Origin: Ketobacter alkanivorans
Lineage (GTDB): Bacteria > Pseudomonadota > Gammaproteobacteria > Pseudomonadales > Ketobacteraceae
DNA length: 64,000 nucleotides
Direction: 5' to 3'
Assembly: GCF_002863865.1 (NCBI RefSeq)
Contig: NZ_CP022684.1
Location: 1,951,501 to 2,015,500 of the forward strand
The notes under the pieces were generated by a model. It searched no databases and was not told the origin of the DNA. It saw only the letters and a list, made by a program, of their open reading frames with translations. The first letter of the stretch is position 1. Each line of letters begins with the position of its first letter. The position numbers and the translations under genes are program-made. This document shows, piece after piece, positions 1 to 9,339 of this stretch.

Positions 1-1705
1 CTGCTGATCCCTCACCTTCATTATCCTCTTCGTCTTGCTGAATAGGGGATTGATTCAGATTGGGAAAATAAGGTTGGAAGCGCTCTTCTATTGCATCAAC
101 CTCCTGCGCATAACCGCTATCATCGACAACGTAGGGCTTAAGCAGAATAACCAGTTCGCTTTTGGTTTTACGCTGCAGCTTCTGACTGAAGAGCAAATCA
201 CCAATCAGGGGTATATCCCCCAGAAAAGGTATTTGTGAGGTCTCCTCTTTGAAACTGTCCTGCATCAAACCACCGATCACCACTACCTGACCACTGAGAG
301 CACGGACAATGCTGTCAGTTTCACGAATGGTGCTAAAGGCCAGCGGCAACGACAAAGCATCATCTCCCAGGCCTATATCCTTGCGCTTTTCAACGACTTC
401 AGAAATAGAGGGGTGTACATGAAGGATAACCTCACCGGTATCCGAAATTTGCGGCGTCACATCCAATGCGATACCCGAAAAGAAAGGGGTTAAAGTAATA
501 TCTGGCGTATCACTAACAGTTGATGACGTAGTAGTGGTTGTGCTGGATATGTCGGTTACGAAGAACTCATCCGAGCCAACTTTAATAACGGCTTTTTGAT
601 TGTTAAGAGTGGAAATACGCGGACTGGACAACACCTTCACATTGCCCTGCAATTCAAGCAGATTCAACACCGCAGTGAAATCCGTAAAGTTCGCACCTAA
701 CGTGAAGACGCCACCAATCAGGGACACATTCTCACTTACCAGGGAACTAAAATCTGCCTGATCCAGGCCAGCTGCCACTCTGTTGTCGCTGGTCTCCAGG
801 CTACCATTATAACCCTCACCAAAAGTGTCCCAGCGAATGCCTGTGGCATAGCCCTGCGATAACTCCACCTCTAGTATTTTCGCTTCAATCAAAACCTGCT
901 GTTTCAGGCTAAGCTGTGCACTGTCCAGAAAGTTCTGGGCCTCACGCAACTCTGATGGCAGCGCTCTCACTACCGCGATCCCCGACACCGGATCTACCAC
1001 CACACTGCGGCCATCACCGCCGCCTACAATCATGCTGAGTACGTTCTGCAATTGCTGCCAGAATGCACTATTGCTTTCTGTCTTAATATTACTGCTCTGT
1101 TGCACTTCAGTTTCGCGGGAGCTGCTGGTGCTGCTGCCATTACTATCATCCTGCCCGGTAGTACTGACCTGACCACTGCTAACAGAGGTAGTGGATACAC
1201 CCAAACGATTTATATTCAAGTAGTTAATTCTAAACACCCGGCTCTGCATGGTTTTTGGCAGGATCTGGTAGCCATAAGGTTTGCGTACAAAATCGAAACC
1301 ATAGGCATCGCGTACCGCTTTCAGAGTTTCTTCCAAGTTCACGTTGCGTAAGCGAATCGATATATTGCCGGTAACATCAGGATGCACAATCATGTTAACG
1401 GAGGTTCCATGCACCAAGCTCATAAAAAACTGACGTGCTGGAGTATCCGCAGCCGTCACATCAAAGCGAGGCATCTTCACCTCTTGCCTGCGGGCTGCCC
1501 TGGCAGCGGGCTTTGCCTGTGTGTTTGGCTGTTGCTGTGCAGCAGGCGCTGCAGCCTGAGGATTTGCTTCTGGTGCAGGCTTAGTGGCCGCAGGTTTGGC
1601 CTGGGCAGGCTGTGACTCTGACGTTGGCTTATACCAGGAGGCACAACTGGCAAGCATCACAATGCTCACCAGCGCGACAAAGGCCCGTTTTATTTCATTC
1701 ATCAT
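1..1705 (-). CDS. mshL: MSHA pilus secretin MshL (C-terminus cut by window edge)
   Basis: Outer membrane secretin that forms the exit channel for the mannose-sensitive haemagglutinin type IV pilus. About 568 residues are visible and the frame is still open at base 1, so the last residues are missing. It opens with a lipoprotein signal (lipobox LASC, Cys at residue 20-21), then an Ala/Pro/Gln-rich linker, a secretin N-terminal domain with a Ser/Thr/Gly-rich loop, and the conserved secretin core (segments [34 protein letters not shown]). The start overlaps the end of mshK by about 11 bases, and AAAGGA lies upstream on the minus strand; ATG codons at 1705 and 1702 are equally possible. It is the last visible gene of a mshI-I2-J-K-L run. 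Confidence 0.93.
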   Translation of the reverse strand, partial: MMNEIKRAFVALVSIVMLASCASWYKPTSESQPAQAKPAATKPAPEANPQAAAPAAQQQPNTQAKPAARAARRQEVKMPRFDVTAADTPARQFFMSLVHGTSVNMIVHPDVTGNISIRLRNVNLEETLKAVRDAYGFDFVRKPYGYQILPKTMQSRVFRINYLNINRLGVSTTSVSSGQVSTTGQDDSNGSSTSSSRETEVQQSSNIKTESNSAFWQQLQNVLSMIVGGGDGRSVVVDPVSGIAVVRALPSELREAQNFLDSAQLSLKQQVLIEAKILEVELSQGYATGIRWDTFGEGYNGSLETSDNRVAAGLDQADFSSLVSENVSLIGGVFTLGANFTDFTAVLNLLELQGNVKVLSSPRISTLNNQKAVIKVGSDEFFVTDISSTTTTTSSTVSDTPDITLTPFFSGIALDVTPQISDTGEVILHVHPSISEVVEKRKDIGLGDDALSLPLAFSTIRETDSIVRALSGQVVVIGGLMQDSFKEETSQIPFLGDIPLIGDLLFSQKLQRKTKSELVILLKPYVVDDSGYAQEVDAIEERFQPYFPNLNQSPIQQDEEDNEGEGSA

Positions 1706-2024
1706 GACTACTGTCCTTTCGCACTTCAGCCAGCGGCATCCGCAATGTTATTCTTTGTCCATCTCGGCTCAGCACTACGTGATCATCTTTTATCGCTGTG
1801 ACTTTCGCGCCTGCCACCACATCTGAAACCCCGACAACCGACTCGTTTATAATCGCTCGCATATTATTATTGTCCTTTAGAATCATCGACAGTTTAATAG
1901 GTTGATGAACAGGCTTGGCTTTGGTGCCACCGAAGATTGGCGGGCGGGTTGGATCGCTTGCGGCAAGCGCAGGCACACCTGATGCCAACAACGATGCGAG
2001 CATGATCAATCTAATAAGAAACAC
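1695..2024 (-). CDS. mshK: MSHA biogenesis protein MshK (PilP-like)
   Basis: Small periplasmic pilot-type component of the MSHA pilus machine, 109 residues. It has a cleavable-looking signal (hydrophobic residues 3-20 ending in ALAA) followed by SDPTRPP, an opening typical of MshK and related PilP/GspC-like proteins, and a short beta-rich domain. It overlaps mshJ by 14 bases and mshL by 11 bases, which implies translational coupling. Assignment rests mainly on position between mshJ and mshL plus the signal and DPTRPP start. Confidence 0.85.
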   Translation of the reverse strand: MFLIRLIMLASLLASGVPALAASDPTRPPIFGGTKAKPVHQPIKLSMILKDNNNMRAIINESVVGVSDVVAGAKVTAIKDDHVVLSRDGQRITLRMPLAEVRKDSSHDE

Positions 2025-2682
2025 GTAGCAGTTCCTCCTTAGAGCTCAATGTGTGCACCTGTAATATCAGGCTGCCTTTGGGATATTCTTCTACTACATA
2101 TTCAAGATTGTCCCACAGCAGTTTGGAGGGCAGCGCTTCTACTGCTGCCAGATAATCACGCATTTGAAAAAACGTCCCACTCATTTTTATTTCCAGATCA
2201 TGACGGTAGATAGCCGCTGCATTCACTTTATGCTCATCTGCCACCATCAGGCGCTGCGCCGCCCGTGATTTAACGCTTTGCACCTTCAACCCATGGCGCT
2301 CACTTAGCATTTCCCCCAACACGAACGGCATATCCTGAGGCGAAATCATGCCATCGGTTATTTTCCCGATTTGCTCATCCAGTTCGCTGTGCATGTCATT
2401 CAAGTTGCTGATTGATTTCTTCAATACAATATTGGGGTTATCGTTAATGGCTGCCTGCAATACATCAATGCGTCGATTGGACGCTTCCATGGAATTCAAT
2501 AACGCAGTCTTATCCTTATCGATTTGTTCACGTTCATGTAGCCAGGGCCGCAACAGGATTTGATCGAACACGCCTAGCAACAACACTGCTATTGCCCCCA
2601 ACAGGATCGCGCGCTCACGCACACTCAGCTTGTGGGCTTTTTCTTCCAGCTCCTGATATTTAATTCGCAGGTTGTTCATCAT
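2011..2682 (-). CDS. mshJ: MSHA biogenesis protein MshJ (PilO-like)
   Basis: Inner membrane alignment-complex protein of 223 residues, the counterpart of PilO. It has a short cytoplasmic N-terminus, one membrane span at about residues 25-45 (LLGAIAVLLLGVF), a periplasmic coiled coil (about 50-110) and a small alpha/beta domain whose end (MRDYLAAVEALPSKLLWDNLEY) is typical of PilO/MshJ. It overlaps the PilN-like gene by 23 bases and mshK by 14 bases. In the family it pairs with the PilN-like partner to link the cytoplasmic PilM-like protein to the secretin. Confidence 0.88.
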   Translation of the reverse strand: MMNNLRIKYQELEEKAHKLSVRERAILLGAIAVLLLGVFDQILLRPWLHEREQIDKDKTALLNSMEASNRRIDVLQAAINDNPNIVLKKSISNLNDMHSELDEQIGKITDGMISPQDMPFVLGEMLSERHGLKVQSVKSRAAQRLMVADEHKVNAAAIYRHDLEIKMSGTFFQMRDYLAAVEALPSKLLWDNLEYVVEEYPKGSLILQVHTLSSKEELLRVSY

Positions 2683-3280
2683 GCTGCGTACTCACACTAA
2701 ATGTCAGAAAACGGTCATTTTTTTCCATGCGTTCCAAGTTAAAAACCTTAAAGCCAAAGCCCTGAAAATTGGATTCCTGTTTTAGATCTGCCACATATTC
2801 CGGAATGGCTTTCGGTTTATCCGTCACGCCATAAAGACTTAAGTCAGGCCCCGGCGATCGCATCACAATGCGGGTTAGCCATATAGAGGGGTCATCCATG
2901 TTTGCCAATGCCTGCAGATACCCTGAAAAGTGCACTTCGTGAGTATCACCTTGATGCTGCAGCTGATATAGAAACTGGCGCTTGCTTTGCAGCCCCTGCT
3001 TTAGCTGCTGCTCTTCCTGTTCCAGCCGCTTATCCAACACAATGCTGTCCACTTGCTTCTGCAGCTTTTCAATGGATGCCTCCAGCTTCAGGCGCGAGGC
3101 CTCCATATTGGATAGGGTATCTCTGGCCTGCACGGTACGGGACCAATCCAGTGCAGTGATCGCCAGCATCAAGCCCAACATGGCAGCCGCACCCAACAAC
3201 ACTTGCTTTAGAGGCAATACGATAACGGGCTTGCGAAAACTGTCCTGATAGAAGTTGATGCGTTGCTTAAATTCGCTCAC
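2660..3280 (-). CDS. mshI2: PilN-like MSHA biogenesis protein (MshI2)
   Basis: Inner membrane PilN-domain protein of 206 residues. The N-terminus contains INFYQDSFRKP, resembling the conserved INL(L/Y)P segment by which PilN docks onto PilM-type proteins. A single membrane span follows (about residues 25-45), then a long coiled coil (50-100) and a compact periplasmic domain. It starts inside the end of mshI (14-base overlap) and runs into mshJ. Some genomes annotate this gene simply as a PilN-domain protein; the mshI2 name follows the Vibrio/Shewanella order. Confidence 0.85.
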   Translation of the reverse strand: MSEFKQRINFYQDSFRKPVIVLPLKQVLLGAAAMLGLMLAITALDWSRTVQARDTLSNMEASRLKLEASIEKLQKQVDSIVLDKRLEQEEQQLKQGLQSKRQFLYQLQHQGDTHEVHFSGYLQALANMDDPSIWLTRIVMRSPGPDLSLYGVTDKPKAIPEYVADLKQESNFQGFGFKVFNLERMEKNDRFLTFSVSTQHDEQPAN

Positions 3281-4226
3281 GCCAACCTCCTAAGGCTGCA
3301 CCTAACGCAGGCGCTAACAGGCCCCCATCCATGGCTGCTTGTGATTCAGCATGGATAAGGTTGTCGGCCAGTGCAAACCGCTGGGCAGCGATAGGCAGGC
3401 GCTCACTAAGCCCCTCACACCAACTATTCTGCTGTTGCGAATCGGACACCAAATAGAGCGCGGTAATACCAGACTTTCCGATCTGGCTTTCGTAATAATC
3501 CAATGAACGCTGCACATCCAGCGCAAGGTTATCTACCGGGTCCTGCTGGAATTCAATGTTTCCGGAAAACACGCCACCGCCGCTACCCAGCTCAATGGTA
3601 CGGGTCAGGTAAAGGGCACCGTTCTCGACCAAATTTATGGTGCCGCCTTCGCCATTAAGATACAGAAAAGCAGCACCGCGTTCAGACAAGGCATCCATAT
3701 GGCGGGCCACAGCAGCCATGGACAACTCATTAATGGTGATTCCACACAGATCCAGATCGCTGCTGTCACACAAGCCTACGATGTCTTGAATCATCGCGCG
3801 CTCAACCACCGCAACGTACAACATATTCATACGGCCCCGATATGCATCGGTGGGCAGTCTGAAGGCGTCCATTACCATTTGCTCAAGCGGCTGGGCAATC
3901 AGGTCTTTTACTTTCCAACGTACCGCTTCTCGCAGCTCTTGATCGGGAACGTCTGGTGCATCCACTAACAGCAGGTTGTAATATTGATGGCTAAGACAGA
4001 TGTAGCAGGGCGCAGCCGGCGGTGGAGACGAGGCCAATAATGCCGCTAATGCCTCTTGTGGGCTGGCAAAAGATTGCTCCAACCCATGACTTTGGGTAAC
4101 CTGCGGGCCAGTATCGGTCTGGCGCAGCAGGCACCAAACTGCGTGCCCTGGAGTCAAACTGATCCCCAGCACTGCGTCTGCACCTGACTTTTCTTTTTGA
4201 AACAATCGTTTAAGCCAACTACTCAT
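3267..4226 (-). CDS. mshI: MSHA biogenesis protein MshI (PilM-like actin-fold protein)
   Basis: Cytoplasmic actin-like protein of 319 residues, the MSHA counterpart of PilM. Visible features are the N-terminal strand LGISLTPGHAVWCLL, the EAVRWKVKDLI helix shared by PilM/MshI proteins, and a beta-rich second half with LYLTRTIELGSGG. It would bind the PilN-like MshI2 encoded immediately downstream and connect to the motor ATPase, whose gene must lie outside this window. It is the first gene of the minus-strand msh run; 139 bases separate it from divergent trmL, so its promoter should lie there. Confidence 0.88.
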   Translation of the reverse strand: MSSWLKRLFQKEKSGADAVLGISLTPGHAVWCLLRQTDTGPQVTQSHGLEQSFASPQEALAALLASSPPPAAPCYICLSHQYYNLLLVDAPDVPDQELREAVRWKVKDLIAQPLEQMVMDAFRLPTDAYRGRMNMLYVAVVERAMIQDIVGLCDSSDLDLCGITINELSMAAVARHMDALSERGAAFLYLNGEGGTINLVENGALYLTRTIELGSGGGVFSGNIEFQQDPVDNLALDVQRSLDYYESQIGKSGITALYLVSDSQQQNSWCEGLSERLPIAAQRFALADNLIHAESQAAMDGGLLAPALGAALGGWRERI

Positions 4227-4365
4227 TACCCTATCCCGATTTGGGAAATACTCCCATCTTAAGAAAGAGTAGACGACAATTTCTAAATGGTGATAGAAAT
4301 CACGCGGTTAGGCGCAATATTTAATCAATTTATTAGCCCCTTAATTATCACGGTAGCCTCTTGTC

Positions 4366-4833
4366 ATGCTTCATATAGTGCTGTTTCAGCCGGAAATCCC
4401 CCCCAATACCGGCAATATCATTCGTTTATGTGCCAATACAGGCATGAGCCTGCACTTGATCAAGCCGTTGGGGTTTGAGCTGGAGGATAAGAAAATGCGA
4501 CGGGCAGGGTTGGACTATCACGAGTGGGCTGATCTTCAGCTTCACGACAGTTTTGATGATTTTTTGATCGCCGCACAGCCTAACCACTGTTATGCGCTGT
4601 CCACCAAAGGCAGTGGCCCCTATCACCAAGTGCACTATGAGAAAGGCGATGCGATTGTGTTCGGGCCAGAAACACGAGGCCTGCCACTGCAGATTCGCGA
4701 ACATCCAGCGGTGACTGGCTGCATCCGCATCCCCATGCAGGAGAACAGTCGCAGCCTGAATCTATCCAATGCTACGGCTATCGTTTTGTATGAGGCTTGG
4801 CGCCAGCTGGGTTTTGAGGGCGCTAATCTCTGA
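4366..4833 (+). CDS. trmL: tRNA (cytidine/uridine-34-2'-O-)-methyltransferase TrmL
   Basis: SPOUT-family RNA methyltransferase of 155 residues that modifies the ribose of the wobble base in certain tRNA-Leu species. Diagnostic segments are the start [25 protein letters not shown] block (given here in part: [10 protein letters not shown]), GPETRGLP, the SAM-knot segment IPM, and [13 protein letters not shown] near the end. The length matches the compact TrmL/YibK type without an RNA-binding extension. It is divergent from mshI. Confidence 0.96.
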   Translation: MLHIVLFQPEIPPNTGNIIRLCANTGMSLHLIKPLGFELEDKKMRRAGLDYHEWADLQLHDSFDDFLIAAQPNHCYALSTKGSGPYHQVHYEKGDAIVFGPETRGLPLQIREHPAVTGCIRIPMQENSRSLNLSNATAIVLYEAWRQLGFEGANL

Positions 4834-4926
4834 AGCGGCTAATTAAAGGTACCAACTGACTGTTGCCAGGCCCGCATGGCACAATACATGAGCACAACAG
4901 AAGCAGGCCATTCTATTGGGGATTCC

Positions 4927-5670
4927 ATGAAAAAAGTTGCTTTCTTTAACGTGAAAGGCGGTGTCGGTAAAACCACATCGGCGGTTAATATTGCCTGGCT
5001 GGCGGCACAGGCCGGTATGCCCACGCTGCTATGGGATCTTGACCCCCAGAGCTGTGCTTCGTGGTATTTGGGAGTCGATGATAACGATGACCACAAATCC
5101 CTGAATATTTTTAAAGGCAAAACACCCGTTGGAAAATTGCGCCTTCACACCACGCATCCCAAGCTGTCTGTAATCCCTGCTGACTTGAGCCTGCGCAAGC
5201 TGGAAATGCTGCTGGCAAACGAAGCGAAATCAGACCAGCTGCTTGAAAAGCTCACCGAACACCTGAGCGAGAAGAACAAGCTCCTGCTATTCGACTGCGC
5301 ACCGGCCTACTCGAAGGTATCTGAAAATCTGTTTTACGGATGTGATGTGCTGGCGGTTCCTTTACTGCCCTCACCGTTGTCGCTGCGCTCATTCACTCAG
5401 CTGCGCACGTATCTGCAAAAAAAGAAGCGCTGGCAGAAGCTGAGGTTACTGCCATTTTTCACCATGGTGGATCGACGCCGCAAGATTCACAATGATGTCA
5501 TCGACGATGCCAAAAGTATCATCGATGACGAAGATCCGATTGTGATCCCTTACGCCAGTGAATATGAAAAAATGGGCATTCACCGAGCCCCCATTCACGC
5601 CTTTGCCCCCAACAGTCAGGCAGCAAAGGCCTATGAATCCTTATGGGCTCGCTTACAGTTCGTAATTTAA
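4927..5670 (+). CDS. Orphan ParA-family ATPase
   Basis: P-loop ATPase of the ParA/MinD superfamily, 247 residues. The deviant Walker A motif KGGVGKTT is at residues 10-17, a Walker A' DLDPQ at about 39-43 and a Walker B-like LLFDCAP at about 122-128. An ATG at 4876 would add 17 residues, but the ATG at 4927 starts directly before the first conserved strand, as in other ParA proteins. No parB, centromere-like repeat or partner gene is adjacent, so the cargo it positions is unknown. Proteins of this kind position plasmids, chemoreceptor arrays, cellulose synthase or pili. Its 3' end overlaps the convergent autotransporter gene by 18 bases. Confidence 0.85.
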   Translation: MKKVAFFNVKGGVGKTTSAVNIAWLAAQAGMPTLLWDLDPQSCASWYLGVDDNDDHKSLNIFKGKTPVGKLRLHTTHPKLSVIPADLSLRKLEMLLANEAKSDQLLEKLTEHLSEKNKLLLFDCAPAYSKVSENLFYGCDVLAVPLLPSPLSLRSFTQLRTYLQKKKRWQKLRLLPFFTMVDRRRKIHNDVIDDAKSIIDDEDPIVIPYASEYEKMGIHRAPIHAFAPNSQAAKAYESLWARLQFVI

Positions 5671-7200
5671 CCCGCACTGAATCTGGTATGAGCTGAGATC
5701 GTCATAACCGGCGATGAATTGCGCCGACAGGAAGGTTGAAAATCCATTCTTCAGCACGAACACCGAGTTAAGATCAAACTGATAGAACAAGCTATCCTGG
5801 GAGTCTGGCGTTAATTCGAAGGCGCTGGCGCTGCTGGTATCATTCACCAAGCGGAAGGCTACCGGCGAATAATCCTTGGTTTCCTCACTGATCACGCTGA
5901 CTACCAGGCCTGGCACCATCACCCCCCAGTCGAAGCTCAATGCATAGGTTGTGTCCACACCGACGCTGAGGTTGAATTGATCCAGCTCTTGCTTACCGAC
6001 ACTCATTAACCAGGGGTTAACACCGGTTTCGCTGTAACCATCCACCGCTGCGGAAATATAATCAATACGGCCGTAAGGACGACTGGTTAATGCGCCGCTG
6101 TTGAAGGTGTATTGCACCTGGGCGCTGATGTAATAGAGTTCGCTGTCGGTATCACCGCTGACCGAATCCAGGGTCAAGGTTGATGTGTTGAAGATGGTGC
6201 GCTTGGTGGAGATGTCGCCGCTGGAGTAACCTGCCATCAGATCCACTCCGATCAGGTCACGCACCCAGGATGCATAGCCTGACAGGGTATAGACTTCGGA
6301 GTTAAGCTCACCGGCGTCCAGATCATACTCTACATCGTATTGCACCACATCGAACGCACCGCCGACATCCAGATCAGAACGCAAGCGATAGTTCAGGCCC
6401 ACCATCATCCCGGTCATATCGGCATCATAGGCAGCTTCACGGCTGGTTTGATCGTGCTCGGTTTCACCGAATTTCACCGAGCCAAACACGGCCCAGCGCT
6501 GCTCCTCTGCTCCGGCTGCCGACCCCACATAGGAGTTAAGCAACAGTGTGTTGGCTCCGATTCTGCCGACACCGGCACCGTTACGCAGCAGCTGCTGGCT
6601 GGAATAGAGCCGACCCGCCTGGCTGCGCACGGTTTCCGACATCATGCGGCGCTGCATTAGAATTTCTTCGGGGGTTATTTGGCTAACAAGGTCGTTGAGC
6701 GCTTCAGGATCACTTTGCAGTAAGCCTTCCAACTCAGTACAGGCGGTGCGCAGCTCCTCAGACGGGGCCGAGCAATAAGAATCGAGCATGGCTGCAGTGG
6801 CCTTGTTGGATTCGCCCACTACAGTCGATTCAATTGGGCCTTCTTCACCACTGCTGGCTTCCAGTACTTCGATAAATACGGTGGCACTGCTACCATAGGA
6901 CAAACCATCATCGTCCACCGCGGTATAGTCAAAGCTATCGGGCCCGGTATAGCCCGGATCCGGTGTATAGGTGAAGGTGTTGTCGTTATTCAGCACAAGG
7001 CTGCCGTAGAAGGGCGATCCAAATTCAGGATAAACCGACAAGGCACCGTTAGTCGCTTCATCATTTGCCAGCACGTTAATCACTACGCTGCGGCCTTGCA
7101 CCACTGAGGCGCTGTCATCAGCTGCCGTGGTAGCACCATAAGTCGCCTCAGACACGGCCGCCGCCAGTACCAGCAACGGTATTCCATGGTAATTTTTCAT
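5653..7200 (-). CDS. Autotransporter-like outer membrane protein with Ig/cadherin-like module
   Basis: Predicted surface protein of 515 residues. A signal peptide (about 1-23, ending ATYGA) is followed by one bacterial Ig/cadherin-like repeat (about 25-115) with the typical VLANDE, TYTPDPGYTGPDSFDYT and VDDDG elements. A helical linker with two Cys follows, then about 270 residues of amphipathic strands typical of an autotransporter beta-barrel. The last residue is Leu rather than the usual Phe/Trp. The ATG at 7200 is preferred to an in-frame GTG at 7212 because GGGGAT lies just upstream. Adhesion or surface display is an inference from the architecture; the passenger is unusually short. Confidence 0.75.
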   Translation of the reverse strand: MKNYHGIPLLVLAAAVSEATYGATTAADDSASVVQGRSVVINVLANDEATNGALSVYPEFGSPFYGSLVLNNDNTFTYTPDPGYTGPDSFDYTAVDDDGLSYGSSATVFIEVLEASSGEEGPIESTVVGESNKATAAMLDSYCSAPSEELRTACTELEGLLQSDPEALNDLVSQITPEEILMQRRMMSETVRSQAGRLYSSQQLLRNGAGVGRIGANTLLLNSYVGSAAGAEEQRWAVFGSVKFGETEHDQTSREAAYDADMTGMMVGLNYRLRSDLDVGGAFDVVQYDVEYDLDAGELNSEVYTLSGYASWVRDLIGVDLMAGYSSGDISTKRTIFNTSTLTLDSVSGDTDSELYYISAQVQYTFNSGALTSRPYGRIDYISAAVDGYSETGVNPWLMSVGKQELDQFNLSVGVDTTYALSFDWGVMVPGLVVSVISEETKDYSPVAFRLVNDTSSASAFELTPDSQDSLFYQFDLNSVFVLKNGFSTFLSAQFIAGYDDLSSYQIQCGLNYEL

Positions 7201-7256
7201 ATCTATCCCCACATTACAGTTTCATCTGCTCAACATTAACTACCTACATGGGCGTA

Positions 7257-7268
7257 TTGTACGTACAA
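7257..7268. promoter_or_regulatory. Perfect palindrome between divergent genes
   Basis: TTGTACGTACAA is a perfect 12-bp palindrome in the 120-bp gap between the divergent autotransporter and glycosyltransferase genes. It lies where one bound regulator could control both. A TACAAT hexamer at 7275-7280 could be a -10 element for the rightward gene. No known regulator consensus is matched with confidence. Confidence 0.3.
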
Positions 7269-7320
7269 ATCCCCTACAATGAACGCACAATCCCTATTCT
7301 CGAATGTGCAATAGTACTTT

Positions 7321-8532
7321 ATGCTGAATTCACACCCACCCAAGATTCTGTGTACCTGGGAAATGGGCGGCCATTTGGGTCACATCACCCGCCTTGCTGA
7401 CATCACTGAATGTCTCAATCGCAACGGTTATACCACGCAGGTTGCACTTAAAGATTTATCCAAAGCCCACAACTTGTTTAAACACTCGCCAACAGAGCTG
7501 CTGCAAGCCCCCCTGTGGCTGCCGAAGATTACGATGCAACGCCCTATTGTGTGCTTGGCGGATGTGCTGCTGTTGACGGGCTACCTAAGTGCAGACGAGT
7601 TGATGGGGCCGGTGCGGGCTTGGAAAACCCTGCTCAATCGAATCCAACCCGATCTAATACTGTTCGATTATTCACCAACTGCAATGCTGGCGGCAGCCCA
7701 TCTCGACATTCCCAAAATCATGATTGGTACTGGGTTTTCAGAACCGGTGGCAGGTCTCCCCATGGCGGACTGGCGACCCTTCCCCACACAGGATGATCTG
7801 GTTGCCAAACAAGAGGCCAGGGTGCTGGAGGTGGTCAATGAAGTGCTGGTAAATACTCACAGCACACCACTTGAACATCTGACAGATCTGTTTGCCGCTG
7901 ATCGAATGATTCTAACGGTGACCCCGGACTTCGACGTATACAACGAAGCGCGCACCAATGTGCGCTGCCATGTGTTAAAAAGCCAACCCGCCCTAAGCAA
8001 ACCTGCCCATTTCGGCCCCGCCCCAGGCCCCAAAATTCTGGCGTATCTGAAACAAAACCACCCTGGTCAGGATGCGATCATCAAAGCACTGGCCAATCAC
8101 CCGGCAAACGTATTTGTCGCCTCCCCCAACGGTAATGCTGCCCAATTTAAGCCCTATGAGTCTGATTCGTTCCGTTTCAGTACTGACGTGGTGGCACTGG
8201 AGCCCTCCATGGCTGAAGCCGATCTGTTTATTGGGCACGGCAACTCGGCGTCCACCATGGAAAGCCTGCTAAACGGCCTGCCGTGTGTGGTGCTGCCGAT
8301 TCAGTTAGAGCAACTGTTGATTGGTCTTAAAGTAGAGGAGTTGGGTGTGGGTGTACTGATTAAAAAAGTGGAGAGCGAACAGCAATTAAAAATGCAATTG
8401 GATCAAGCCATCGAATCGACGGTTCTGCGCGAGAAAGCCAAAGAGTATGCCAACAGACACCGCTCCCTCAGCGAAGGCACACTGGGTGACCTGCTGGTGA
8501 GGGAGTGCGGCGAACTGTTAAACCGATCTTAG
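7321..8532 (+). CDS. UDP-glycosyltransferase-like protein (GT-B fold)
   Basis: Protein of 403 residues resembling the MGT/UGT-type GT-B glycosyltransferases. The N-terminal half begins with WEMGGHLGHITRL, the glycine- and histidine-rich acceptor-side loop that aligns with the G-H-x-x-P region of such enzymes. The C-terminal half contains FIGHGNSASTMESLLNGLPCVVLPIQLEQ, here quoted in part as GHGNSASTMESLLNG, matching the donor-sugar-binding signature. The acceptor is unknown; nothing next to it points to antibiotic or exopolysaccharide synthesis. No clear ribosome-binding site is visible before the ATG. It converges on secB. Confidence 0.8.
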   Translation: MLNSHPPKILCTWEMGGHLGHITRLADITECLNRNGYTTQVALKDLSKAHNLFKHSPTELLQAPLWLPKITMQRPIVCLADVLLLTGYLSADELMGPVRAWKTLLNRIQPDLILFDYSPTAMLAAAHLDIPKIMIGTGFSEPVAGLPMADWRPFPTQDDLVAKQEARVLEVVNEVLVNTHSTPLEHLTDLFAADRMILTVTPDFDVYNEARTNVRCHVLKSQPALSKPAHFGPAPGPKILAYLKQNHPGQDAIIKALANHPANVFVASPNGNAAQFKPYESDSFRFSTDVVALEPSMAEADLFIGHGNSASTMESLLNGLPCVVLPIQLEQLLIGLKVEELGVGVLIKKVESEQQLKMQLDQAIESTVLREKAKEYANRHRSLSEGTLGDLLVRECGELLNRS

Positions 8533-8542
8533 CTAACCCACC

Positions 8543-9022
8543 TTAGTGAGTAGGCTGAGCATCCTGCTTGGCTTGCTCTTGTTGCTTGCGCAGGTTTTCG
8601 GCAAAGGCTGCCTCGAAATTGATAGGCTGCAGCAGGAACTGTGGGAAAGTGCCACGGGCAACGACATCTGAAACCGCTTCGCGGGCATATGGGAACAAAA
8701 TGTTAGCGCACACGCCTTTCAGGATGGCCTCTTTCTGAATGCCTTCAACGCCTTCCAGCAAGAACAAGCCAGCTTGCGCCACTTCTACGATGAACGCTGT
8801 GTTGTCGCCGTTTTTCACGGTCACGGTCACTTTCAGCACCACTTCATAAATGTTGCCTTCGATAACATTGGCAGTGTTGTTCACTTCCAGGTTCACTTCC
8901 GGCTTCCACTGTTCTTTAAACAGCTGTGGTGTTTTAGGCGCTTCGTATGAAAGATCTTTCAAATAAATGCGCTGCAGTTGAAATTGTTGCTGGGGCTGCT
9001 GCCCGGCGGCTTGTTCAGTCAT
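8543..9022 (-). CDS. secB: Protein-export chaperone SecB
   Basis: Cytoplasmic tetrameric chaperone that keeps preproteins unfolded and delivers them to SecA. The 159 residues match the family length; IYLKDLSYEAP, the acidic EGIQKEA region, and ILFPYAREAVSDVVARG-type text (in part FPYAREAVSD) followed by FPQFLLQPINF are diagnostic. The ATG at 9022 is preferred over an in-frame GTG at 9031 because AGGTGA sits 5 bases before it. It follows grxC and yibN in the same direction, the same trio as in Escherichia coli. Confidence 0.97.
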   Translation of the reverse strand: MTEQAAGQQPQQQFQLQRIYLKDLSYEAPKTPQLFKEQWKPEVNLEVNNTANVIEGNIYEVVLKVTVTVKNGDNTAFIVEVAQAGLFLLEGVEGIQKEAILKGVCANILFPYAREAVSDVVARGTFPQFLLQPINFEAAFAENLRKQQEQAKQDAQPTH

Positions 9023-9060
9023 TATGGTCACCTAATGTGTTGTATTTCTTAGTTTCGAGC

Positions 9061-9315
9061 CTACGAAGCAAGCAGGCCATCGAGCTTACCGGCACGTTCC
9101 AGTGCGTACAGTTCGTCGCACCCCCCAACGTGGGTTTCTCCGATCCAGATCTGTGGCACCGTATGGGCACCACTGCGAATTTCCATTTGCTGACGCAGGT
9201 CGGGCTGGCCGTTAACATTAATTTCATCAAAGCTTGCGCCCTTCGACTTCAGCAAATGCTTGGCCCGCACGCAATAAGGGCACCATGGAGTGGTATAAAT
9301 CAGTACATCAGCCAT
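9061..9315 (-). CDS. grxC: Glutaredoxin 3 (GrxC)
   Basis: Glutathione-dependent thiol oxidoreductase of 84 residues. The dithiol active site CPYC is at residues 12-15, and the later TVPQIWIGETHVGGCDEL block supplies the cis-Pro and the glutathione-binding GGCD motif. It would reduce disulfides such as that of ribonucleotide reductase. It lies between yibN and secB on the minus strand, a conserved neighbourhood. Confidence 0.96.
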   Translation of the reverse strand: MADVLIYTTPWCPYCVRAKHLLKSKGASFDEINVNGQPDLRQQMEIRSGAHTVPQIWIGETHVGGCDELYALERAGKLDGLLAS

Positions 9316-9339
9316 ACATACAACCTGCTAGCAGTGTGT

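Noticed and set aside
4927..5670. ParAB partition locus of an integrated plasmid
   Set aside because: There is no parB, iteron set, replication gene or boundary repeat; the gene sits among core genes.
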